Origin: JAFGPF01 sp964500415
GTDB lineage: Bacteria > Chloroflexota > Dehalococcoidia > Dehalococcoidales > RBG-16-60-22
Reading direction: 5' to 3'
Assembly: GCA_964500415.1 (NCBI GenBank)
Contig: CAZCOB010000002.1
Coordinates: 1 to 64,000 of the forward strand
DNA: 64,000 nt
In this document: in pieces, positions 1 to 7,574 of the stretch
Position numbering within the stretch: position 1 is the stretch's first letter
Layout of the letters: the number at the start of each line of letters is the position of its first letter
The notes under the pieces: generated by a model
The model's database searches: none
Told to the model about the DNA's origin: nothing
What the model saw: only the letters and a program-made list of their open reading frames with translations
Made by a program: the position numbers and the translations under genes

Positions 1-163
1 CATACCCAGCCTCCGACAGAGATTCTATCATATTATTTGAGATACAAGGTCAGAGAGGGTTAAACCTTTATTATGTAAGAGTAAAACTCTTGGAAAGAGT
101 TCTACCTTTTATCATGTACGGCCTATCAGCTTCAGGAGACCGTTCCTGCCGGAGAATTTTTTG

Positions 164-233
164 AAAAATCAGGGTGTCTCGGCGAATCAGGGAGTCAAGT
201 GGAATCAGGGTATCTGGATGGGGTTTTCACCTC
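164..233. repeat. 70-bp direct repeat, copy 1 (three 18-nt units)
   Basis: Nearly identical to 7257-7326 in the same orientation; I see about four mismatches. Internally it is three degenerate 18-nt units, each starting AATCAGGG, the first being AATCAGGGTGTCTCGGCG, followed by the shared tail TTTTCACCTCC. Multiple short repeats like these occur at the ends of some transposons (IS21 family) and at recombinase binding sites. No transposase gene lies beside this copy. It could be an element end, an attachment-site remnant or a dispersed genomic repeat; the window does not decide. Confidence 0.8.
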
Positions 234-339
234 CTTTTTCAAACGTCATTTTTAGCATTCTCACTCTGCAAAATGGTAAAGTCAAGCTCAGAATTTATAA
301 ATAACAGGGATGTAGAAAATTTCTGGCATCGGGGTCTGA

Positions 340-378
340 GGATTGAAAAAAGAAGAGCCTCCCTATGTCCGGGAGGCT
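340..378 (-). terminator. Rho-independent terminator of the helicase gene
   Basis: An 8-bp perfect stem (AGCCTCCC / GGGAGGCT, 356-363 and 371-378) with a 7-nt loop. Read on the minus strand it is followed by a T-rich run (complement of 344-354). It lies about 80 bp past the stop codon of the leftward DEAD-box helicase gene, where a terminator is expected. The rest of 1-457 is AT-rich and holds only the 70-bp repeat; I see no gene in it. Confidence 0.7.
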
Positions 379-457
379 TTATTAATCATATTAGAAGTAT
401 ATCTTGGTTGGCAAACAGAGACATATTCTATTTCATAGCTGTTTTTGTACCAATCTA

Positions 458-1642
458 TTATCTTCGTACGACACGCCGTTGCGGTTGTTGCGAATGGTGC
501 GGTTCTTTGTCCGGCGCAGGCCTGGTGTAATCAAAGCCTTGAAGCGTCATACGCTCCAGCGGCGCGTCAAGAAGCTGTTCAAGAGCCCGTATCTTACCCT
601 CATCGGCATTGGTCGCGAACGTTAATGCCTCACCATTTTTCTCGACCCGGCCGGTACGGCCGATGCGGTGGATATAGTCGTCCGTACTTTCGGGCATATC
701 GTAATTGATAACGTGGGAAATGCTCAAAACATCGATACCGCGGGCAGCGATATCCGTCGCCACCAGAATCTTAACCGAGCCGTTACGGAAGCCTGTAAGC
801 GCCGCCTGCCTCTGGTTCTGAGACAGGTTACCCTGCAATGAAGTCACCCGATAGCCTGCTCTTACCAGTTGTTGCGCCACGCGTTGGGCGCGGTGTTTGG
901 TCCGGGTAAAGACAAGCACCGATTTCGTTTTGGTTTTATTAAGAATCTCCTTAAGTAAAGTTGTTTTAAGGTGCTGTTGTACCGGGTACAGAGCATGTGA
1001 CACTGTTTTTGCTGGCATCGTGCGGCCGATTTGCACTGTAACTGGATCATGCAGGATTTCACGCACCAGACGCCGGATACCGGCGGGCATGGTGGCGGAA
1101 AAAAGCAGGGTCTGCCGCTTGTTCATGATACACGCCAAAATATTACGTATATCAGGCAGAAAGCCCATATCGAACATCCGGTCGGCCTCGTCGATGACAA
1201 GGATTTCCAGTCCTGACAAGCGTATTGTACCCTTCCACAGATGGTCAAGCAGCCGGCCCGGGCAGGCTACGACGATTTCCACGCCGCTATGCAATCCCCG
1301 GTTTTGCCGTTCCATGCTCATCCCGCCGTATATAGCAATATTTTGCAGGTTGGTTTTACTCCCCAGTTCGTTGATAACCTCGCAGGTCTGCTCGACCAGC
1401 TCGCGTGTGGGCGAGATTATCAGAGCCCGAATGCAGCCTCGCGGGTTTTTCTGTAAGTGCTGTAATATCGGCAGCACGAACGCGGCCGTCTTGCCGGTTC
1501 CGGTCTGTGCCAGCCCAATGATATCGCGCCCCAGCATGATCGGGGGAATGGCTTGTAACTGGATTGGTGTGGGTGTGGTATAACCGAGCGCACGTACACC
1601 AGCCATGATGCTCGGGTGAAAATTAAAGGTTTCGAAATTCAT
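458..1642 (-). CDS. DEAD-box ATP-dependent RNA helicase (RhlE-like)
   Basis: Unwinds structured RNA using ATP; in this family such enzymes act in cold adaptation, ribosome assembly and mRNA decay in the cytoplasm. The 394-residue protein has the whole motif set: Q motif around residues 24-33, Walker A GTGKT at 48-52, DEAD at 151-154, SAT at 182-184 and HRIGRTGR at 325-332. The short basic C-terminal tail (QPQRRVVRR) suits RNA binding. The ATG start makes a protein of usual core length. Two RRM proteins lie just upstream on the same strand, so the group is probably a cold-shock-type RNA-remodelling cluster (inference). A clear terminator follows. Confidence 0.95.
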   Translation of the reverse strand: MNFETFNFHPSIMAGVRALGYTTPTPIQLQAIPPIMLGRDIIGLAQTGTGKTAAFVLPILQHLQKNPRGCIRALIISPTRELVEQTCEVINELGSKTNLQNIAIYGGMSMERQNRGLHSGVEIVVACPGRLLDHLWKGTIRLSGLEILVIDEADRMFDMGFLPDIRNILACIMNKRQTLLFSATMPAGIRRLVREILHDPVTVQIGRTMPAKTVSHALYPVQQHLKTTLLKEILNKTKTKSVLVFTRTKHRAQRVAQQLVRAGYRVTSLQGNLSQNQRQAALTGFRNGSVKILVATDIAARGIDVLSISHVINYDMPESTDDYIHRIGRTGRVEKNGEALTFATNADEGKIRALEQLLDAPLERMTLQGFDYTRPAPDKEPHHSQQPQRRVVRR

Positions 1643-1695
1643 TAAACTCCCTGGTCAAATACGAGTCAAGAGCCTAAACTTCAGGGTCAGGTGGC

Positions 1696-2028
1696 TCAAA
1701 TTATTTGATATTCTCTTTCTCTTCTTCTATTCGATCGTTTATTGTTTCGCATGTCGGAAATTACTGCCCTGCTTTTATTTGAAAGGGGCAGAGCCTCAAT
1801 AACGTTGACAGCCCGGTCTCTCATTTTTTTCCCTTCTAGGTTGGCAATCGCGGTTGTACCTTCGGATTTCGAGGCCATTTCAACATATCCATAGCCCCTC
1901 GCTTGGCCGCTGCCGATATGCATATCGTTCATGATGGTCACAGATATCACTTCCCCGAACTCCGTGAACTCCTTGCGTAGCTCATCTTCAGTCGTTTCGA
2001 GCGATAAGTTACCTATGTAGATATACAT
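1696..2028 (-). CDS. RRM-domain RNA-binding protein (short)
   Basis: Single-domain RNA-binding protein of the bacterial RRM (cyanobacterial Rbp-like) type. RNP2 is IYIGNLS near the N-terminus and RNP1 is the RGYGYVEM segment around residue 45. I start it at 2028 rather than the longer ATG at 2046 because a purine-rich GGGGG sits just upstream of 2028 and the protein then begins MYIYIGNLS, as the family does. It is about 110 residues, ending in a short basic tail (RSNRRRERE) in place of a glycine-rich one. It lies between the helicase and a second RRM gene on the same strand and may be co-transcribed with them. Confidence 0.9.
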   Translation of the reverse strand: MYIYIGNLSLETTEDELRKEFTEFGEVISVTIMNDMHIGSGQARGYGYVEMASKSEGTTAIANLEGKKMRDRAVNVIEALPLSNKSRAVISDMRNNKRSNRRREREYQII

Positions 2029-2129
2029 CGTACCCCCTTTTATCAAAGCGGTGACACTGCCCTGAATTGTGGCAGGTGAGTCAGCAAAGACTTAGACGAT
2101 TGACAGCATGAATTTAAGTCGCTAGTTTC

Positions 2130-2486
2130 CTAATATCTTCGCTGCCTGCCGCCACCAGACCGGCCACTCCTACCGCTACCGTAACCACCGCCGCTATAGC
2201 CGCCACTTCTCCTGTTCCCGTAGGAACCTCCACCCCTATTGTCTGGACGAGGGCGTGACTCATTAACCACGATAGTGCGGTCTTTCAATGATTTACCGTT
2301 AAGCCCCGTGATGGCGGCTTCGGCCTCGGATTTTGATGCCATTTCCACGAAGGCGAAGCCCCTAGGCCGCCCGCTGAACTTATCGGCGGGAATAGCCACG
2401 GATTCCACTTTACCATAGGTACCGAATTCTGCTGATAGTTCATCCTCGGTAACATCAAAAGCCAGATTGCCCACATAAATTTTCAT
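2130..2486 (-). CDS. RRM-domain RNA-binding protein with glycine-rich tail
   Basis: RNA-binding protein of 118 residues. One RRM occupies residues 1-80, with RNP2 (IYVGNLAF) at the N-terminus and RNP1 (RGFAFVEM) around residue 45. It is followed by a Gly/Arg/Ser/Tyr-rich tail of about 35 residues that resembles RGG-type auxiliary RNA-binding tails. Bacterial proteins of this form are often cold-induced RNA chaperones. RBS-like GAGGGG precedes the ATG. It is paralogous to the short RRM gene downstream, and both sit behind a decayed S21 gene, a combination that suggests an ancestral rpsU-rbp unit (inference). Confidence 0.92.
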   Translation of the reverse strand: MKIYVGNLAFDVTEDELSAEFGTYGKVESVAIPADKFSGRPRGFAFVEMASKSEAEAAITGLNGKSLKDRTIVVNESRPRPDNRGGGSYGNRRSGGYSGGGYGSGRSGRSGGGRQRRY

Positions 2487-2527
2487 AATTTGCCCCCTCT
2501 TATCCCGAATTTTGTTTCCTGTTTCAC

Positions 2528-2713
2528 TTAATATCCCTGTCGCCGCCTTCGCTGGGCATTCTTTTTGGCTTTGATGCGGGCAGCCTCACTCCTAGATACG
2601 AAATAGCGGTTGGCTTTAACCTCTCACAAGACCCCGCTCGTCTGTACCATTCGCTGAAAACGGCGTAACAACGATTCCTGTGATTCACCTTCATTTATTG
2701 ATACTTCTAAAGA
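2528..2713 (-). pseudogene. rpsU: Ribosomal protein bS21 remnant with in-frame TGA
   Basis: Reading the minus strand from about 2713 gives a recognisable S21 sequence: GESQESLLRRFQRMVQ, then SGVL, then TGA at 2626..2624, then EVKANRYFVSRSEAARIK and a basic C-terminus ending QGY. Family members have Arg (GVLRE) where the TGA lies, so CGA to TGA is the simplest change. There is also no ATG, GTG or TTG in frame before the conserved part; the frame opens after a TAA at 2722..2720. I call it a pseudogene. A sequencing error at the TGA would not by itself explain the missing start. Confidence 0.8.
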
Positions 2714-2785
2714 TAAATATTAATTTACCCGAGCCACACCAAGGCCGGTTGCCCAGCCTGGATGTGACTTATGGCTTAACCTCAC

Positions 2786-3085
2786 TTATCTATTGGGTCG
2801 GACTTTCCGGAAACAATCGTTGCAGTATACTGGCCTGTCTCCGCGGGGTTCAAAAGGAACTTCGGTGCTTTTACCGCACTCAGCGCATGTAGCCGGGAAC
2901 ATCTGACGCGGGGCTCCGTAATTGCTGCTACCATAGCGTTCTGATTTCCGTGCCTGGCGGCATTCCGGGCAGCGCTTCGGCTCGTTGGTGTAGCCTTTAG
3001 ACTGGAAGAATTCCTGGTCCTCAACGCTGAAGGTAAACGTAGTTCCGCAATCGGAACACTGAAGGGATTTGTCCTGAAAACTCAT
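2786..3085 (-). CDS. Small zinc-ribbon protein, copy A
   Basis: A 99-residue protein with CxxC knuckles: CSDC near the N-terminus, CPEC in the middle, CAEC and CNDC toward the C-terminus. They probably bind zinc in two ribbons. Proteins of this kind are common in Dehalococcoidia and related bacteria; their function is unknown, with nucleic-acid binding a guess. I use the ATG at 3085 because AGGAGGG lies 7 nt before it; the frame also offers an ATG at 3106. It is almost identical in DNA to copy B at 3754-4053 on the opposite strand, differing mainly in the last few codons. Confidence 0.85.
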   Translation of the reverse strand: MSFQDKSLQCSDCGTTFTFSVEDQEFFQSKGYTNEPKRCPECRQARKSERYGSSNYGAPRQMFPATCAECGKSTEVPFEPRGDRPVYCNDCFRKVRPNR

Positions 3086-4024
3086 TGGATACCCTCCTCT
3101 CTTCATGATTAGTTAGAGTTCGGGTCATCCAATATTTAAGAAAACTCTGTGTGAATAGCTTCCGAGAATCTTGCTATAACCTAAACTGGAACTTATTCTA
3201 AGTATATCACAAAAGGAATGCTACTGCAATTAACGCCTCTCGGGATAATAATCATATTCTTGACAAGGCTTTCGAAATGGGATTATGCTTAACATAAGAA
3301 ATATGAAGTACTCGCAAAATCAAGTTATATATTTACAGACGCCCTATGAAAGAACAGGAAAGCCAGGCCGGAAAGGGTACAATTCAAAGTAAGCAACAAA
3401 TTATTGAGGATACGGGAGGTCATAGATGGTAAACCAAGATGCAGATCGTAAGTATGTAAGAGATAGCACATCGCCAGCAACTAAGCCGGAAAAATGCCCC
3501 AAATGTGGTAGTAAAAAGGTTACATCCTGCCCTGGCGGTTCCAGTCTTAAGGCAGTACCCGGAATCTGGTGGATTTGCGACGACTGTAAACATCAATGGT
3601 AAACTCACTTATTTGCTGAATGATTTTCTCTGGTGTATAATTTATGTGTAGTTCCAGTTTAGGTTAATACAGATTTCTTGAAATCCTCTTAGATTCACAT
3701 CGAGTATTGGATAGCCCGAGCTCTAACTAATCATGAAGAGAGGAGGGTATCCAGTGAGTTTTCAGGACAAATCCCTTCAGTGTTCCGATTGCGGAACTAC
3801 GTTTACCTTCAGCGTTGAGGACCAGGAATTCTTCCAGTCTAAAGGCTACACCAACGAGCCGAAGCGCTGCCCGGAATGCCGCCAGGCACGGAAATCAGAA
3901 CGCTATGGTAGCAGCAATTACGGAGCCCCGCGTCAGATGTTCCCGGCTACATGCGCTGAGTGCGGTAAAAGCACCGAAGTTCCTTTTGAACCCCGCGGAG
4001 ACAGGCCAGTATACTGCAACGATT
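2800..4024. repeat. Large inverted duplication around the zinc-ribbon genes
   Basis: The arms at roughly 2800-3193 and 3650-4024 are inverted copies. Coding identity is nearly complete up to CTGCAACGATTG, then stops within the last codons of both genes. Similarity continues into the upstream regions: the segment TATTGGAT.GCCCGA.CTCTAACTAATC is shared, and a perfect 17-bp inverted match, TAACCTAAACTGGAACT (3177-3193), meets its complement at 3650-3666 at a matching distance from each start codon. The loop of about 460 bp carries another small zinc-ribbon gene. Such a structure could form a hairpin or invert by homologous recombination. Confidence 0.88.
3426..3602 (+). CDS. 58-residue zinc-ribbon protein between the inverted arms
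   Basis: A short gene beginning ATG at 3426 and ending TAA at 3600-3602, with a strong GGGAGG RBS at 3414-3419. It encodes 58 residues with CPKCG (residues 24-28), a central PGG.S...PG segment and CDDCKHQW at the C-terminus, so it is a C4 zinc ribbon. The central WW-containing strand followed by CxxC is typical of small bacterial zinc-ribbon proteins of unknown role. It lies in the loop of the inverted duplication and is unrelated in sequence to the flanking pair. Confidence 0.75.
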   Translation: MVNQDADRKYVRDSTSPATKPEKCPKCGSKKVTSCPGGSSLKAVPGIWWICDDCKHQW

Positions 4025-4053
4025 GCTACCGCAAATTAAGAGTAAGCAGATAA
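3754..4053 (+). CDS. Small zinc-ribbon protein, copy B
   Basis: Second copy of the 99-residue zinc-ribbon protein, with the same four CxxC knuckles as copy A. Its start is GTG at 3754, where copy A has ATG; the AGGAGGG RBS is conserved, which supports this internal start over the ATG at 3733. The C-terminus differs (CYRKLRVSR here, CFRKVRPNR in copy A). The near-perfect DNA identity, including silent positions, points to recent duplication or continuing gene conversion between the two. Confidence 0.85.
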   Translation: MSFQDKSLQCSDCGTTFTFSVEDQEFFQSKGYTNEPKRCPECRQARKSERYGSSNYGAPRQMFPATCAECGKSTEVPFEPRGDRPVYCNDCYRKLRVSR

Positions 4054-4144
4054 CCCTATTTCTGTTAGTGAAATGAATACGGGCTGGAAATTCCCGATCC
4101 ACATCTATCCAAGACAATCGAGATTCATTGAAAAGGAGTCATTT

Positions 4145-4528
4145 ATGGTAGAAAAAAAGCCAAGAAGAACCATGGATTTTGGTGAGCAGGACGAGGATTT
4201 TATTAGCAAACTTGCCGGAGACATCGGCTGTCATTACTCTAAAGCTAATGAGCGGACATATAATTTGAAAAAATACAAATCCGATATTCAGGGTAAAATG
4301 GGTGTTTTTGCCTGGGTTCACAAAGAAGACAGGGATTATTACTGGGTAGCAACGAGAAAGATCTGGGTGGAACAAGCCAAGGCTAAAGCACTGTCCGGTA
4401 GAAAGAAGTCGGTAATCAATTGTTTTCCCAGAGATATCCAGCATGCCGAAGATAGTGTGTGTTTTGATATAAAAGATGACTACCAGAAGACTGTAAGAGC
4501 CTTAAGTCTGATTAACAAAGCGTATTAG
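4145..4528 (+). CDS. Hypothetical protein, 127 residues
   Basis: I do not recognise this family. The start at 4145 is chosen because AAAAGGAG sits 7 nt upstream; the frame extends to 4073 without another good RBS. The protein is hydrophilic and rich in Lys and aromatic residues (FAWVHKEDRDYYWVATRKIW), with no signal peptide or membrane segment. It is a soluble cytoplasmic protein, by its look. It stands alone between the zinc-ribbon gene and the radical SAM gene on the same strand, with about 90 nt on each side. Confidence 0.65.
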   Translation: MVEKKPRRTMDFGEQDEDFISKLAGDIGCHYSKANERTYNLKKYKSDIQGKMGVFAWVHKEDRDYYWVATRKIWVEQAKAKALSGRKKSVINCFPRDIQHAEDSVCFDIKDDYQKTVRALSLINKAY

Positions 4529-4611
4529 TGTAAGATATCCCGCCGTCTGAGTAATTCATTCGGTGCGGATGAATAAATATAACGAAGAAAATATATCAAT
4601 GGAGAAGTAAT

Positions 4612-6129
4612 ATGAAAATACTCCTTGTCTATCCTCGATACCCTGATACCTTCTGGAGCTTCCGATACGCTTTAAAGTTCTTATCCAAAAAGGCGTCTTT
4701 TCCGCCTCTGGGGTTGCTGACAGTAGCCGCCATGCTTCCCGCTGAGTGGGAGAAAAGAGTGGTAGATTTGAATGTAAACCTGCTCAGTGATGAAGACATT
4801 AAATGGGCCGATTATCTTTTTATCAGCTCCATGGCGGTGCAAAAAGATTCAGCCAAGGAAGTTATCGCCCGGTGTAAGGTGCTGAACACGAGAGTGGTGG
4901 CCGGCGGTCCTCTTTTCACTACCGGATATGAAGATTTCGAGGGAGTAGATCATTTCGTGCTGGGTGAAGCTGAAGTCACACTCCCACGGTTTTTAACAGA
5001 CCTGGCCAAAGGACGTCCTGAGCACATCTACTCATCTAAGGAACGACCTGACTTAAGCAAGACTCCTATCCCAGCGTGGTCGCTTATCGACATGAAACAC
5101 TACTCGGCTATGAGCCTTCAGTATTCCAGGGGTTGCCCCTTCGACTGCGATTTTTGCGATATTATCGTGCTTAACGGCCACAAACCCAGGACAAAGGATA
5201 AACAGCAAACGGTGGATGAACTGGAGGCACTTTACCGCCACGGCTGGCGGGGCAGTTTATTCATCGTCGATGATAATTTCATCGGCAACAAAAAGAAACT
5301 AAAAACCGAGACCCTGCCGGCGATGATCAAATGGTCGAAGCAGAGAAAGTACCCTTTCCTGTTCTTCACCGAAGCATCTATTAATCTTGCCGATGACGAC
5401 GAATTAATGGAACTAATGGCTGAGGCCGGTTTTAACCGGGTATTTGTCGGCATTGAGACTCCGAATGAAGCAAGCCTGATGGAGTGTAATAAGTGGCAAA
5501 ATAGAAACCGCGACCTAGTTGCCGCGGTGAAGAAGATTCAGAGCCACGGCTTTGAAGTGCAGGGGGGCTTTATTATCGGCTTTGATAGTGACCCGGTCTC
5601 AATCTTCAAGAGACAGATAAACTTTATTCAAAAGACCGGTATCGTTACGGCTATGGTTGGCTTGCTCAATGCCCCCAATGGAACAAAACTTTACACACGG
5701 CTCAAGAGGGAAAACCGCTTGCTTAAAGATATGTCCGGGGACAATACGGACTTTTCCATAAACTTCATTCCAAAAATGAAATACGAAACACTCGTGGCTG
5801 GGTATAAAAATGTTCTGGATACAATCTACTCGCCGCGCCATTATTATGAGCGGGTCGTTACCTTCCTGAAAGAATACAAACCCCGAAAAACAGCCGGGAT
5901 ATCACAACTGCGATTCTCTCATATCACCGGTTTGATTAAAACCCTTTGGTTCTTGGGCGTCACGAACAAAGGGCGAAGATATTTCTGGAGGCTCCTCATT
6001 TCGACGCTACTGAAGCGTCCTCGTCACTTCCCTTTAACGATAAGTCTGTCCGTCTCGGGGTTTCACTTCCGAAAGGTAGCTGAGGGTTACAGCAAGACAA
6101 TTCTCACACTGCCTCGTCAAAGTGTTTAA
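4612..6129 (+). CDS. B12-binding radical SAM protein (DUF4070-like)
   Basis: A 505-residue radical SAM enzyme. The N-terminal 140 residues form a cobalamin-binding-type Rossmann domain (MKILLVYPRYP start, AGGPLFT loop). The radical SAM core follows, with the cluster motif C175-x3-C179-x2-C182 in RGCPFDCDFC, and then a C-terminal region of about 150 residues like DUF4070. Relatives include hopanoid methylases (HpnP/HpnR) and many uncharacterised methyltransferases or ring-forming enzymes. The reaction here is unknown. It is a single gene with AT-rich flanks; the start at 4612 has GGAGAAG upstream. Confidence 0.88.
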   Translation: MKILLVYPRYPDTFWSFRYALKFLSKKASFPPLGLLTVAAMLPAEWEKRVVDLNVNLLSDEDIKWADYLFISSMAVQKDSAKEVIARCKVLNTRVVAGGPLFTTGYEDFEGVDHFVLGEAEVTLPRFLTDLAKGRPEHIYSSKERPDLSKTPIPAWSLIDMKHYSAMSLQYSRGCPFDCDFCDIIVLNGHKPRTKDKQQTVDELEALYRHGWRGSLFIVDDNFIGNKKKLKTETLPAMIKWSKQRKYPFLFFTEASINLADDDELMELMAEAGFNRVFVGIETPNEASLMECNKWQNRNRDLVAAVKKIQSHGFEVQGGFIIGFDSDPVSIFKRQINFIQKTGIVTAMVGLLNAPNGTKLYTRLKRENRLLKDMSGDNTDFSINFIPKMKYETLVAGYKNVLDTIYSPRHYYERVVTFLKEYKPRKTAGISQLRFSHITGLIKTLWFLGVTNKGRRYFWRLLISTLLKRPRHFPLTISLSVSGFHFRKVAEGYSKTILTLPRQSV

Positions 6130-6160
6130 TAAATCTCAGCTCGTGTAGCAACCACCCAAG

Positions 6161-6179
6161 TTGTTACATGAAGTAACAA
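6161..6179. other. Small palindrome between convergent genes
   Basis: TTGTTAC-ATGAA-GTAACAA is a 7-bp perfect stem in the gap between the convergent radical SAM and recombinase genes. No T-run follows directly on either side, so it is a weak terminator candidate at best. Confidence 0.35.
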
Positions 6180-6227
6180 TAGAGGCTTTTATGGGGTAGC
6201 ACTTGCTTGTTTTGTTTCATAAGCGAT

Positions 6228-7204
6228 CTATCTATAGAGATTCATATGAGCTACTGGCGAAAACTTCCGGTGCTGTACCGTTATATGGCTCGAGGCTAGG
6301 TTCACATAGTTTCTCACCATCTCCAGGCTGGAATGTCCCAGTATTTGCTGAAGCGTAAAAACGTCGCCGCCACTAAACAGGAACCTTGTGGCGAAGGTAT
6401 GCCGGCAGAGATACGCGTGGAGCCGTGAAATCCCTGGTAATTTGGCAAGCCTGGCAAACATCAACTTCATGCTATTCACACCTAAAGGCTCTCCGTAAAT
6501 AGAGAGAAATACTCTATCGCATTCCGCGGGCCTGTTCCTGGACCTGTAACGGAATAAATAGCGGTGAAGAGCTTTCTGCGCGCTGGCCTCAATAGGCACG
6601 ATACGCTCCCTGTTTCCTTTACCCAAGACCTTCAAATATCCTTCGTTCATGTGTACATTCGCCATCCTCAAATCAATGAGCTCTCCTATTCGCAATCCGG
6701 TGTCAAGCAGCAGCATCACAATGGTCTCGTTTCTGAGATCAGAAGGATTAGTTGGACTGAACGTCTTTAATATCTCCCGGATTTCCTCATCCGAGAGGGT
6801 GGATACAAACTTCTTCATGACCTTAGGCGGTTTTATATCCCTTGCGATGTCGGCTCCAATAAGGCCTTCCCTCGTCAGCCAGCTTATAAAAGCTCGGAGG
6901 GTCCTCACATGAGCATGGATCGTTACCGTGGATAGTAGGCCTGACTTACTGGTGGTACCCGCTTTGTTGCTGAATCTACTTTCCTTCTGCAGAAAAAGGA
7001 TATATTCACGCAGAAGTCTCGTTTTTATAACACTTATTGAATCTGGTAGATGCCGGTCATGCAGATAGCGGCGGAACATTTCAAGATTAGCCGAGTACCA
7101 ACCGATGGTTTTGTAGCTTTTCCCCTCGGCTTTGTTACAGGCCTCGTAGTAGGCGATGCATTCCGAGAGCTTGTGACCTTTTACCCAGTAGTGTTTTTAG
7201 ACAT
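6228..7204 (-). pseudogene. Tyrosine recombinase/integrase with 5' frameshift
   Basis: A phage-integrase-type recombinase with catalytic Arg in DTGLRIGEL, Lys in GKGNRER, His/Arg in HAYLCRHTF, His in LGHSS and Tyr in RNYVN. The conserved frame has its first ATG at 7079, inside the SAM-like DNA-binding domain. Translation upstream continues the domain (KLSECIAYYEACNK and onward) but has no start. A good start, ATG at 7204..7202 with GAGG upstream, lies one base out of phase. The two frames join at an A5 run (complement of 7194-7198); six A would restore MSKKHYWVK. It may be a true mutation, a sequencing error or slippage at the A-run. The catalytic domain is intact. Confidence 0.75.
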
Positions 7205-7256
7205 ATCAGGTCTTAACCTCCTGTTTTATTCTATCGGTTAAGACCCAGCGTTCGAC

Positions 7257-7326
7257 TGAAAAATCAGGGTGTCTCGGCGAATCAGGGAGTCAGGTGGAAT
7301 CAGGGTCTCTGGATGGCGTTTTCACC
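7257..7326. repeat. 70-bp direct repeat, copy 2 (three 18-nt units)
   Basis: Same orientation as copy 1 at 164-233, again with three AATCAGGG units and the TTTTCACCTCC tail. It begins about 50 bp upstream of the recombinase start, the usual place for an attachment or recombinase-binding site. After the shared part the flanks of the two copies diverge completely. The rest of the gap to 7574 is non-coding and holds nothing else that I recognise. Confidence 0.8.
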
Positions 7327-7574
7327 TCCTTTTGAGCCTGATTTGACATCCGCTAACTTTTAACTAGGGTGCCAGAACACCAGGCCAACCGACTCCCTGG
7401 TTTTATCTTTACTACCAAATATCAATAATGTGACAGAATGTAAAATCGTTACGTAGAGGCGCCACTTAACAGACCTCGGCATGTATGTTAGTTGGCAATG
7501 AAAATGGAATCCTTAGACTGGAACGTGTTACACCGATAGCTGGATTTTAGGCGAACACTTAATTTGACTTGATC

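Noticed and set aside
2624..2626. UGA in the rpsU reading as selenocysteine
   Set aside because: The conserved residue is Arg, no Cys homologues are known there, no hairpin was seen, and the gene lacks a start.
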